Shown here piece by piece: positions 47,501 to 58,447 of a stretch of DNA of 64,000 nt; the first letter of the stretch is position 1; every line of letters begins with the position of its first letter. Position numbers and translations under genes: made by a program. The notes under the pieces were generated by a model. It was given only the letters and a program-made list of their open reading frames with translations. It searched no databases and was not told where the DNA came from. The DNA comes from Balanoglossus misakiensis (lineage: Eukaryota > Hemichordata): positions 8,184,001-8,248,000 of the forward strand of contig CM082580.2 in assembly GCA_040954595.2 (NCBI GenBank), read 5' to 3'.

Positions 47501-50058
47501 CACACATTGAAGTGGTAATTTGCAAAATGGACTGACTGTATGAAAACTGTGCTGAATAAAATGTCAGCAAAATATTTTTTTTGCATTGGAGCAGACTTTG
47601 CTGTCTTCATCTCGTGATTGCAAAGTTTATTGCCAGTGCTAAATTAAAACTCTGCAAAGTATAACTACCGAACCTCTTGATGCCGTGGAAGTTTGGATTT
47701 AAGCTCTGCAGACAGTAACATCTTCATTCACCTTTGGGAATGAGCAAAAATAGACAGTGTGAAACCTGTGCTGAATAAAATGCCAGCAAAAAACGCAAAT
47801 AACATCTCTAGAATTTTATGTGTTTCAGGGTTTTAGTAAAAATGTGTTTTCTTGTGTGTCCACGATGCAGATAGCGTATCACTGAGCACATTTGAGTGGA
47901 CAGACAATGACTTGGACCTTCAGGTTGCGAATAACGTCGAGGTGTGTAATAGCAGTGACTCCCAGTCCGACACCATACCCAGCATCCCTAGCTCACCCAC
48001 GTTGCCGAGGAAACGCAGGAAAATATCGGATGACGCACAATGGTAGGGTATTGTCTTGTTTCTCAATGGGCCTGTTAGTGTTAGTAGTCGGTGCGCTGTG
48101 TGCATGGTTACGTCGGCGTGATTGATGTTTATCAAGTTCTGTCGCGGAACAGGAGGCAGATGTGAAATTCGGTCGTACCTGAACCCGGACACTGAGTTCC
48201 AGTAACCTTTGACCCTACTCAACAGCTGGGCCTGTTTCCAGAGAAATTAGGCCGTCGATTGGGTCACAGGCAGGTGGTCCTTGCGTACCACGAGCGAACT
48301 CTGAATGTGTGATCACACAGGCAAAAGAGCAAAGTCCACTTGTGTGATATTGGCTGAAAAATTTCGGCTCATTTGAGTCCTGACATAAATTATCAGTAAC
48401 GAAAATGTAAATACTTGAAATATATACATGGGCTCAATGATAAGGTGACATGATAATTACAAGGCACAGCTGAACATGTTATAGTTAGTAGGACAAGAAA
48501 ATGAAGAGTGTGTAGCCCATGTGGCACTGGAGCAGACTTTGCAGTCTTCACCACGTGACTGCCAAGCTTATTGTCAGTGCCAGAGCAAACAATTGCAAAG
48601 CATTTACCACCAAACATCAGAGTCAGTGGACGTTTGGTTTTAAGCTGTGCAGACAACCGATTGTCATGAATAAAAAAAAAATCTAAGTCAGTTACTAAGT
48701 GAATGTCTCTTGAAATAATAATTAGGTTCATCTGTCCACATGTTTTTTTCAACAATTTTACAAGCAAAACACATGCCAGGAACTACTTTTAGAGGTAAAC
48801 TGAATTGAGGTCAATTTGGTTAATTTCAGGACAGGAAGATAAAGTGTTCAATTCCAGTCAGTAACTTTGACATTTTCTACCGTCTTTTACAGGAGTAATT
48901 TGAGTTTTGACGACAGAGTAAGTTTGGTTGAAAATCTCGGCCAGACAATAAGTAAAGAAATGGGGCTTAGAGAACAGTTGGAAGTCATCCGAATTATTAA
49001 CCCCAATGCCGTTATTTTACCAACGGATAGTGAATTTGTAATAGGTGAGTCAACTGGTATGCTGATATATTTACCGTAAAATGGGAAATTTTCGCAAAGG
49101 ATAATTTTTTGCAAACTACGTGAGAGCAAAAAAAAGTGAAAAGTTTATCGTAGGAAAATTCTTCAAGAATTACTCTTCAACAGTGCGAGAAATCTAGATG
49201 CGTTGTTTGTGTTGTATGCAAATCCAAAGGCACAATATAGTTACTTATTCCCGTCCCATCTCTTTCACAGACATTCAATCATTGAACGATGAGAAACTTA
49301 AAAGGATACGACAGTTTGTGAAAAAGAACAGCAGTAACAACAACAACAACTGTAAAAACACTGTCTCCAGAAATGCAAGGAAGTCGAGCGACGAAAGCTC
49401 TTCCAGTGAAAGCAACTCTTCACAAGAAGTCCGAGTCAAACCTTCAAAGGTATTTGGAGATCATGTCCTTTTTTGCTTGATAGGCGAGAAGGCGTGAAGC
49501 CAGTCCTAGTACAGTGAACTAGTCAGTAGTGGCCGTCTTGTGCTGAGTGTCTCTAAGACTTTGTTTATTTCTTTGAAGAAACAAACAAGGGAAAAAAGGA
49601 ACCAAATGAAAACATTACGACAGCGACAGAGAAAGGAATACAGGCAAGCCATGAAGGAGAAAAGAAGTGGACTGTTCCGTAAAGAAGAGGTAGGATGATG
49701 TTTTTGCAGATCTTGTGTTTGTCGAGTAATTCCTGATACCGTCCATTCTGTAGTTATTAGTGGCAATCTTCAGCCGATTTTTTTTCTGCATTGGAGCAGA
49801 CTTTGCTGTCTTCATCTCGTGATTGCAAAGTTTATTGCCAGTGCTAAAGTAAAAATGCAAAGTATAACTACCGAACTTCTTGATGCCGTGGAAGTTTGGA
49901 TTTAAGCTCTGCAGACAGAAACAACTTCAATCAGGTTGGTAACGCGGAAAACTATATTTGCTTTGAGTTGGCGTATAATTTTATTCTCACTGTCTCTGTT
50001 TCAGGTTGTGTCATTGACTATATGTGAAGTCGAAGAAGAAGACGTGGATATAATATGA
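44567..50058 (+). CDS. FAM199X: FAM199X-like conserved protein
   Basis: Exons 44567-44598, 45709-45834, 47126-47325, 47871-48042, 48893-49044, 49271-49449, 49579-49689 and 50005-50058 give 341 residues (human about 388). Conserved blocks in order: SVASSECSDDAF, TFEWTDNDLDLQV, DTIPSIPSSPTLPRKRRK, SKEMGLREQLEVIRIINP, LPTDSEFVI, LNDEKLKRIRQFVK and a basic C-terminal helix KRSGLFRKEEVVSLTI ending in an acidic tail. Between about residues 270 and 300 there is a Ser/Asn-rich stretch with five Asn. The family is conserved across animals and its molecular role is poorly known; the KRRK cluster suggests a nuclear location (inference). Exon 2 begins at a tandem acceptor (gcagCAG), so a form one residue shorter may exist. 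Introns 3, 4 and 7 each hold a copy of one repeat. Confidence 0.93.
47583..47719 (+). repeat. Dispersed repeat, copy 1 of 3 (FAM199X intron 3)
   Basis: About 137 bp beginning CATTGGAGCAGACTTTGC and ending AAGCTCTGCAGACAG. It is nearly identical to the copy in intron 7 and in the same orientation. Flanking it here, GTGCTGAATAAAATG occurs twice (about 47551 and 47769). Confidence 0.8.
48524..48657 (+). repeat. Dispersed repeat, copy 2 of 3 (FAM199X intron 4), diverged
   Basis: Same order of blocks as the other two copies (GGAGCAGACTTTGCAGTC, TTATTGTCAGTGCCAGAG, GTTTGGTTTTAAGCTGTGC) but roughly a quarter of positions differ, so it is an older insertion or duplicate. Confidence 0.7.
49788..49919 (+). 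repeat. Dispersed repeat, copy 3 of 3 (FAM199X intron 7)
   Basis: About 132 bp almost identical to copy 1, with a few substitutions and a short deletion after TTGCCAGTGCTAAA. No clear poly-A tail or pol III promoter boxes were seen. Confidence 0.8.
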
Positions 50059-51700
50059 AAGCTCAATGAACTCCAGAATAGTACAGAAACTTAAAAAAAT
50101 GACTTACAACAAAAATTGTTTTCTGATAATTTTATACAAATGCAAGGAGTGTCGCTCAGAAAGCTTTGACAGGGTGATAATTTAGAAATGGTGCTTTTTT
50201 TTCGCAATACACACACAGACCTTCCCATGTAAAAATTAAGAATCTGAGATGGCTGCCGAATAGAGCCAGTTGTTCATAATTCAATGTTGCAAACTTTCAG
50301 TGTTTGGGACTGTATCTCAGAATTTTGTTTATAATAAGTGATGTGAGATCTGAGAAAATGAGTTTGAATGAATCAACTAGTGATTGTTTTTGACTTGGAT
50401 GAATTTTGAATGAGATCGAAGCTTTTTCATTGTTGATTAGAGCATGTGAACTGTCAATCGGATGGGAACCATGAGACTTGAGACTGGCTCTATTTATTGT
50501 TCATTTGGCCGAATTCCATAAATGTTTCCTCAGTATGGTTTTATAATTGCATGGTGATAATGCAATGTCTCATGATTTCTGATTTGTCAAAGCCAATCTT
50601 TTTCGAAAATGCTGCTCATATTGTAGCAAGATTGGTGAAGCCATTTCGAGGTCCACCATCGTCCCACCTCTTCATTTGCAATGAAATAACGTGATTATTG
50701 ATTTCATAAATTAATAGGAATATGAATTCGGAAAAAGGTTTGGACAGCAAGATTTGGCTGATAGGCGACCATTTTGTACCTTCGTGTCAACTTTGACCAG
50801 TAAAGGTCTGTTTCCTGTATTGTGACGTTAGTTTTCCTGAGGAGTAAATTTCTGAGCGACAACTCCGTGTATAGCAAACCAGTAGAGAAACAGCCAAGCC
50901 AGGGTCACATTTTTTAGATGTCTTTATACATCAGTGAGTGTGAACGTTGTCCAATATTCTGTGTGGCCAGGTCTTGAATAGTTAATCACCTGTAATTTAC
51001 ATAATTCCCATTTATGGTAAAAAGAGGGTGTGTCTAAGTGATCCTATTACCGCGTGGTGCTGTACTATTTCTACATATGTAGCTAGCATCATGCACTAGA
51101 CGTGTAGTGAGGCATATATTTTCAAGATAGGAAAAAGCAGCCAGCAGGTTTTAGGAATAAACAACTCTGAATGAAAAAACCCAGCTGTGAACGTATTAAT
51201 CTGTACAAAACTACAGATAAGTTTGCCGTTAGTAACAACCATCGCCTGCCAGTCGGCTGTGTAACACCCAACTTTGTACAGTGTATTAGGTCAAGCCCTA
51301 GCTACATAGGATGTGCTGTTGAATCAACTATCACACTGGAACTTCTCGAGAATCGCACAACATTCTGTTCTTCCAGCAATTCTGGAAAATGGGCCGAGCT
51401 TGATAAAAACAATAAAAATTAAAATTTGAAAAAAAAAAAATTCTGTTGTATGTTTTGAGTTGTGATTGTATGGGTTGTGGTAGATATCCAATAGTAATTG
51501 ATGACATTTGCAACCTAGCTTCACAAAAACAATGACAATGTTCAGCCAGATACAGAGAATTCTTACTAAGGTGGAGCAATACAGATATTTTACGAAATAT
51601 AATAGCTTTTGAAAACGTTTACATCAAGAGATACAACTTGGCAGTTGGGTCCTTATTTAACTTCACTGAAGACTTAAAATCTTGACTAGAATGTCCTCGC
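50059..51700. other. FAM199X 3' UTR and spacer to ACP1-like A
   Basis: No exon is visible. AATAAAAATTAAAA followed by an A-rich run at about 51410-51440 is the best candidate poly(A) site for FAM199X, which would give a long 3' UTR of about 1.35 kb. The spacer separates two convergent genes. Confidence 0.45.
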
Positions 51701-53466
51701 TTAATTGCTCATGCTGTCTTTCCGGAGAACTTCTTGAAGGAAGGCTTTACACGATCTCATGCTTTTCTGATACACTTCTTCGAATGACGATACATCACCC
51801 TAGAACAGAGAGGGAAAAAAAACATAAATTTCCTTGTCTGTGGTTGAATGATTAAATTTATATGTGAACAAGTAGACTTTACAAGATGGCTCAAAGCAAC
51901 AACTGAAATAGCCAAGGCCCAACCATCTTGAATGGATGTCTACAGTCTACTAAAGCTGAAAGTAGACAATGTTATTGATACACCCAAAGCAAAAAGTTCA
52001 AAAATGACCTAAAAGTTAGAAATTTCAAAGAAAACTTACATAATAACAATCCTCAATGATGTCATAACCTTCTGGATCATACGAACCCAGCAGCTGAATG
52101 ATTGCTTTGGAATTTCTTGGTCTGTCGCTGTCTAACATACTGCAATCAAAACATTTTCAGACTGTCAAAAAAAGCCGAACTTTCACTTTCATCAATTGAC
52201 AGAAATCAATGCACATTTATGCTAACAAATTGTTTTTACAACAAATACTGGTGAATGTATTCATGTACAAAGGGGATTTGTAAACTCACTCTATATTGCT
52301 GTCATCCATTCCAAATATATATTCAAAGTTATGAAAATCTCTATCTCTGATCTGTAAAACAAAATTGGAGAAAGAATTTTACGTATATAGTACTCCAATA
52401 CCCTGGAATGCCAGTTTAAATTTCACATGGTTCAAAATGGAAATTCTATATACATCAGACATATTTCGGAAGAGTTTTATGTAAGAGGTACATGTACCAA
52501 CATATAAAAGTAGCAAGTACCCTGAATTTTACTTCACAGTTTTTTTGACAGTATGTGAAAAAGCCATCCTACCTGTCTACCTATATGCTCTGTTTTAATG
52601 TTGTGATTTTTCAGCACAGCTCTGCCGCGGCTATCCGGTGGTTTACCGACATGCCAGTCCGACAAGCCGGCACTGTCCACCATCCACTGGTCCGACAGGC
52701 CTTGGTCTTTCAATAACTTATTAAATGCCCCCTCGGCAACTGGCGACCTACAATAGTTTCCTGTTGAGTTGTGAAAGACACAAGTTAAGAGAGAATCTTG
52801 GTGTATTTGCGACATAACACAAGAATGTCACTCACAAATATGTCACATTTTTATTGGATGTGAATGCGGGTATTGTCACCAATGTCTATTTATTTATTTA
52901 TTTATTTAATGTTATTAAAAAACTTGCATCTTATTTTACAAACAGGAAATTTGCTTTTTCACCTGGTATATCATCGTGTGTGTACACTGTACCCATCCAC
53001 GTTTAGTGAAACCCCTGAGCTGTATCTTTTTCAATGATGTTCATTTCAAACTGCTAACTTTATATTTTGGTTGTGAACAAGGGGGTGTTTTCGAATGAAA
53101 ATAATCTCATTATCTACAACTTCTATCTGATACAGAAGATTTGTTTGGTTATAATATCAAACCGAGTACAAATACACCTCAAAATGCAGTGTATACCTGT
53201 ACTTTTGCATGCTATGGCTGCAAGACACCAGCATCACATTATGGTTGATACCATTTTATGCCATGGGGGAAGACGTGAATGACCTCATCTTATCCACTAT
53301 TTGAAGAATGTTTGCAAAGACGTCATTCTTGTGCTAAAATAGTAAATACGATTTCACATATCACATTTATAGCACAGGCTTGATTTCCATTATACGTACC
53401 AAAACAGACAAACAGAACAGAATGTTTTTGTTGTTGTGTTGAAACTTCTGCGCTTTTGGCCGCCAT
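51701..53466 (-). CDS. ACP1: ACP1-like A: low-molecular-weight protein tyrosine phosphatase
   Basis: Exons 53400-53466, 52573-52760, 52290-52351, 52040-52139 and 51701-51799 give 171 residues (human 158). The P-loop signature C-X5-R-S is intact as VCFGNYCRSP (Cys21, Arg27), assembled across the first intron. The general acid Asp is in IIEDCYYG, where the usual Pro of DPYY is Cys. The active-site wall residue equivalent to human position 49 is Trp (LSDWHVG), as in the human B isoform. The enzyme hydrolyses phosphotyrosine in cytosolic and receptor substrates. The N-terminus is nine residues longer than in the second copy (MAAKSAEVSTQQQKHS). A foldback transposon lies about 150 bp upstream of the ATG. 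Only one copy of the 188-nt P-loop exon was found here. Confidence 0.95.
52892..52917. repeat. TTTA tetranucleotide microsatellite
   Basis: About six TATT/TTTA units in intron 1 of ACP1-like A. Confidence 0.7.
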
Positions 53467-53608
53467 GTTGAATGATGAATTACAGCAAGCTAGGCAATCT
53501 GATTCCCTAAGTTGTCGATTTTTATTTGCAATTGCTACTGTGGTAAGTACTATGGTATTTGTCATACTTACCGTTGGTGGCGACATAAAAAAACAGAACA
53601 GTCACCAT

Positions 53609-53617
53609 CATTAGGGA
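53609..53617. repeat. Target-site duplication, left (CATTAGGGA)
   Basis: Nine bases directly abutting the left inverted repeat of the foldback element and repeated exactly at its right end (54384-54392). Confidence 0.85.
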
Positions 53618-54383
53618 GGCTAGTTATACTTTGCGAAACAACGAAACAGCGAAACGAAACAGCGAAACGACGAAACCATTATTAAAATAGGGGCCAGTCA
53701 TCAAGACGGTGGCGTATTATTAATTTAAAAGTTTCCAAATAAGTTCCTGGTCTGCGGCCTGGTACTAGTGGTTGCGCGCCAAAAAAGAATCCCGCCCCAA
53801 AAGGTCAATGTACGAGTATATTCACAGGGCTAAGGATTAGTTGAAACAAAGCAGTAGTGTCCGTAAGCTTTCGAGGGTCAAACACTGATGGGGGGTAAGA
53901 GTAGTAGTTATATATAGAAACACATGTAACTCACACAACACAGTATCATTGTCGAAATTTCTTTATTATCTTAATTGCAATTCGTGCCTCCCCGCCTTGT
54001 GGTATTTAAGGAAATAGTGTCAGTTGCTGCCGCATTTTGAGGTTTCGATCTTTTGTGGTTTCGTTGTGCGCGCGCGTATATTCACTGTGTATATGTAGCA
54101 GTTTGGCATGAATCGTTTGCGCGCACACGACGTCGACTCTACCACTACATAGTACCAGGCCGCAGACCAGGAACTGGCGACCCGCCGTTTGTTTCCAACG
54201 CCAAATTCTAATGTTGAATTTCCGAGAAAACAATTTATCTGACCTGTAGTTTTCTTGGCTCGCTTACGTTTTAATTTGGAAACTTTAAAAAAAATCATAC
54301 GCCACCGTCTTGATGACTGGCTCCTATTTTAATAATGGTTTCGTCGTTTCGCTGTTTCGTTGTTTCGCAAAGTATAACTAGCC
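53618..54383. mobile_element. Foldback-type non-autonomous DNA transposon (766 bp)
   Basis: The ends are inverted repeats starting GGCTAGTTATACTTTGCG; the outer 100 bp of each arm is almost identical and includes short tandem GAAACAGC/GAAACGAC units and a conserved ATCAAGACGGTGGCGTA block. Homology continues further in (CCTGGTCTGCGGCCTGGTACTA in both arms), but the right arm carries about 110 bp that the left lacks, and the left has an extra 13-bp tandem unit. A perfect 9-bp duplication (CATTAGGGA) flanks the element. Nine-base duplications with long repeat-rich terminal repeats suit Foldback or Mutator-like elements. The interior (about 53770-54010) has no recognisable transposase, so it must rely on a partner. 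The near-identical tips and intact duplication argue for recent insertion. Confidence 0.88.
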
Positions 54384-54392
54384 CATTAGGGA
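54384..54392. repeat. Target-site duplication, right (CATTAGGGA)
   Basis: Exact second copy of the 9-bp direct repeat bounding the foldback element. Confidence 0.85.
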
Positions 54393-55687
54393 TCGTTCAG
54401 TTTCTATGGCCGGGGGGGGGGGGGGGGGGGGGTCACCGGGTACAAGAAACTTTAAACAACATTTGTCATGTTGAACCTGGGTTCAGAAGAAAAGGCCTGA
54501 ATGACATTACACAAGGTCACCAGAAGGTCAAGGTGCTAACAGCAGGATACCGGTCTAATTACATGGCACACGGGTGCGACCGAGTACTTACTTCCTTTCA
54601 AAGCATCACATACAACTGGAACAACCTTCCCACCTGCGGCGATGTAAACAAGAAATGACAAAGCTACACAATACTTCACAGAATACTCATTTTTATTTCG
54701 GCCTCCCAATAAAATCAAAGAAGAGCGCCCCAATAACAATCCATGATTTCATTGTAAATACGGCACTCTGAAACAGCAATATTCAAGTACATCATCAGCA
54801 AATGTATAACACTTTTCAGCAAAGTACCTTTGAATACACCCATACACGCAATGTGAGATGTTAAAAGATACAAACAAACATGATCTGTCTGTAAATTCCC
54901 AGTTATTTCCCCTTGTGGTGTCTGAACTGACAATTTTGGTCTCTGTGGTCAAATTGCACATACTGGTACCAATGATTTAGGACCAGATGCAAAATCTAAA
55001 CTGAATAATAAAATTGTCCAGTGCTCATGTGCAGATTAAATGTTTCTGCTTTAAAAACCCCTTCGTGCATCTACTCAGTTCAAAAACGCATGTCACAAAT
55101 TCACATCTAAAGCAAAATTACACCTACACACACAGAATACATATTATTGTGCTTTTTTGACGAGGATCAAGTCAATTCTAGTGCAAAAAGACTTGGAGGC
55201 AGGCAAATCAAATTTATTGTGCATAATTGGACGTTCAAGGCGGTGGCTTATGTTGCCTTAAATGTACCAAGTTAGCTGTGGTTGGAAATTGTGCGCGACC
55301 GTCTCACAGACTACCTATGGTTGCTAAAATGAAGATCTGGGCAAAGTGGCCCTCTTCTAATGTTATCTTGAAATCAGCTGACATTTTATAACCAAATATC
55401 TGTATGTATTGCTATTACATGCCTGCACCGTTTGGAGATATGGATGAGAATGTTAATCACGACATTACAATGCATGTGGTAACCATTATTGGCAGTATTA
55501 AAATAAATGAAAACACCATTTTTGAGGAATTTCTCCGGGTGGAAGCGCTTTCTCCATAATTAGTGGTGCCTGTTTGGGGTTCAATTTGAACATGTCATCC
55601 GTTTACTACTGTCTATTTCTGCTCTTTACAGCTACCCAGCTTGCTAACATCGATTCGGGTTCATGAAACACGCGCCACACGCACACA
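54393..55687. other. Spacer between the two ACP1 genes
   Basis: No exon was recognised. It contains the G homopolymer at 54.4 kb and, for the minus strand, TTTATT near 55211 that may serve as the poly(A) signal of ACP1-like B. The nearest promoter for ACP1-like A would have to lie here or within the transposon. Confidence 0.45.
54412..54432 (+). repeat. 21-nt poly-G run
   Basis: Uninterrupted G tract just outside the transposon's right duplication. It could form a G-quadruplex and is prone to replication slippage; its exact length is also a common site of sequencing error. Confidence 0.9.
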
Positions 55688-58447
55688 CTACTTTCCGGAA
55701 TATACATCTTTGAGGAATTCCTCGCAGCACCGGGTAACTTGCTCGTAGACAACTTCGAAGCCTGCAGGCCCACCCTAGAGGAGAAATGACAACCAAAAAC
55801 ATTCATGTCTGGACCTGATTTTGAATATGAACAGTTATCTTGATATTTTGCAGTATCACAAATGTCTTGCTTGTGACAGTGTTAATGATGTGGACATGCA
55901 CTACACTTACATAGTAGGGATCTTGTATGATCTTGTGACCCTTGGGGTCGTATGACCCAAGAAGCATAATTTTCGCAGTAGAGTTTGCTGGCTTAACAGC
56001 ATCGATGTTCCTGATAGAAAAAAAGATATGTACGCTGATGAATATACAAGGCTAAAAACACACATTTACAATGTTATTTGGTGGTATTTATGTTGTTTTG
56101 TTTACAGCTGAAAACATGGTGGAGTGTCAGCGAATCTCCACTACAGATCACGTTTGTGTTAACATGCCCCAAACTCACCTCATATTGCTCTCATCCATTC
56201 CAAATATATATTGGAAATTTTTGAAGTCATCTTTAGTAATCTGTTTAGAATAGAAATAACATTCACATCAACTACATTTTAAAGAGGTCACTCACTCTGT
56301 GCCAATCGATCTCATCAAACCTATTGATTCTGAACACATTACATCACAGCCCCTTGCAAAGAGATTTTACGAGCATGCTAATTTCAATTCAGTGCTCTAA
56401 AGTGCTGTAAGCTGATGATGTCTCATCCGATATGTGTGTAGCCAGCATTGTTATTGTTAAAAAGTGAAGTTGCAAGTCCAGACTTGAACTCATTTGTCAG
56501 AAATCACAATGGCTGTTACCATGGTCCCTCCTTGAACACACCAGTTATGTTGCCAGGTTTGGTATCTAACCATGTTTTGGGATGAGCAAGAAACTGCAGT
56601 TGAAATCTAACCAAAGGCTAAAAGCTACTATTCCTTTAAAACAAATTCCATTTCATGTTTGCAGACACACTCGTAGATATTCATTGTACTAATGGCAAAT
56701 CAATTTTTTACCCTTTCCACGAGCGCATCGGTTGACCCATAAGGTACAAGCATGGATTGGAAAAAAAATGTACACTTTTCTCAAAGAAAATCCTCTTCCT
56801 TTCACTGATAACAAAAAAATATCTGAAAACATTCATGAGTATGAAAACTTAATATGACAGTCTCAGATATGAACAAACTCTAACAACAGTCAAATCATAA
56901 CAGCCACAGAACAGAACGTGTTCCAAAATGAAACTATATGCACGTAAGTGTTTAATTACGGTAATGACTGATTTCTTAGTATGTAAGTAGCTTACATGAA
57001 AAAAAAATCACCGGTGATTTTAAACATGTTATGATATAAACTTAGATTGATGAAATGAAGGTCAAAGAGCTGACCTTTGACCTGACCTGAGGTCAACTTT
57101 GGAACACGTACCTGTCTGCAGGCATGATTGACTGGCACGTTATGTTTCCCTAAGCACTCTATGGCTCGTTCATCAGGCGATTTCCCGATGTGATAGTCGG
57201 CGGTTCCACAACTATCTATGATCCATTCGTCAGAGAGACCCTTCTCTGACACAATGTGAGTGAACACCGCTTCAGCCGTGGGTGAGCGGCAAATGTTTCC
57301 TGGCAAAGTGAAGAAATTTCAAGTGACTAAAACTTTGTGCTTTGGAAGAAAACGGTGTGCCCATACAGAAACTGTGTAGACAGCAAGTAGAGGACGGATC
57401 GACTTATCACTCTGATATCCACAAGAGTCAACACTGTTGACAGGTTTCCTGACATTTCATGAAGCGTTGATTTGAGTTTTCTGCCTTGTAGTATAGCTAT
57501 ACAAAAGCATTCAAACAAGTAAAACTTATGTTTGTCTTAGACAACATATTTCACCAACAGATTTGCCAGAGTGATAGTGTCAATCAGCATTCTCTACACA
57601 CTGTCTACAGCGTAGTGCATAATCACTGCACATCTGTACCTGTCTCGCTATATGATCTGACTTTAGTCCGTGATTCTTTAAAACTGTAACTGTGCGAGGA
57701 TCGGGCGGATCCCCAAGCTCATATGTAGACGTTGCTGCGCTATCGATCTCCCACAACTTGTTGTCCCCTCGCTCATGTACCAGATTTTTCAGGACTGTCT
57801 CAGCAATTGGCGACCTACAAATGTTACCTATTACAACAGATGTAAGGTACCACTGCATTAAAAACAAACTTAAAAGCAATGTAGGATTGACTTGTCAGGC
57901 AATGTTATACTGTTATACAGTGTACAATCAACTTTCTTTGGTGAGAATAAATCTAAACTGACCCAAACCAAGGCATGGACGGATTTTCTTTGTGGCCAAC
58001 AACGCCACCTACGGTAAGAACATGTAGGTCAAATATGTCAGCTCAGTTGATACCAGCAGCTTTTACAATCAGAACAGATCGAATAAACCCACTGTGGCCA
58101 GAATACGATTGCATATTACACGGCAGAGCTTTCAGTAAGTTTTTTAAGTCCGCAAAAATAATTTGGTGACGTTAAACATACAGTTTGGGACAGGGGCCGA
58201 GCGAGGTACGTACACAAGTACTCATGGACGTAAAAAGAGTCTGGTCAGTGTCAACATTGTTTGGACCTAACACAACTGCATCTAAACCGCTGACATGCAA
58301 TCATTTGGTCAGATGTTCTGTTATCATAACTAGCTCATTATACTTACTTGTAAGATGCATCGCGGGGATGGTGAAAACAAATACTATAAACTGCTAAAAA
58401 AACTTACCTAAGCAGACGAACAGTACAGACTTTCTAGGAGCAGCCAT
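55688..58447 (-). CDS. ACP1: ACP1-like B: low-molecular-weight PTP with alternative P-loop exons
   Basis: Exons 58408-58447, then either 57640-57827 (2a) or 57112-57299 (2b), then 56179-56240, 55911-56010 and 55688-55774. With either cassette the product is 158 residues, the same as human ACP1. The P-loop is VCLGNICRSP (Cys12, Arg18) and the acid Asp lies in IIQDPYYG. The C-terminus GFEVVYEQVTRCCEEFLKD matches the family. Both cassettes are 188 nt with phase 1 start and phase 0 end, so splicing in both would repeat the domain core and add residues out of register; they are therefore best read as mutually exclusive. Cassette 2a carries AATSTYELGDPPDPR and 2b carries CGTADYHIGKSPDER, both with Tyr at position 49. 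Transcription is leftwards; the promoter is shared with LIX1L. Confidence 0.93.
57112..57299 (-). other. ACP1: ACP1-like B alternative exon 2b
   Basis: 188 nt encoding GNICRSPTAEAVF to NHACRQ, with acceptor gccAG and donor CAG|GTACGT. It supplies most of the P-loop and the 40-76 segment that sets substrate preference. Relative to 2a it has Cys44, extra basic residues around position 53 (HIGKSPDER) and different residues throughout the second half. Confidence 0.88.
57640..57827 (-). other. ACP1: ACP1-like B alternative exon 2a
   Basis: 188 nt encoding GNICRSPIAETVL to SDHIARQ, with acceptor taatAG and donor CAG|GTACAG. Its SAATSTYELGDPPD resembles the human A isoform (SAATSGYEIGNPPD). It lies upstream of 2b in transcription order, 340 nt away. 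Confidence 0.88.

Noticed and set aside
54020-54298. Basic 92-codon minus-strand frame inside the foldback element, possible transposase
   Set aside because: No catalytic motif can be seen and much of it is the inverted repeat arm itself.
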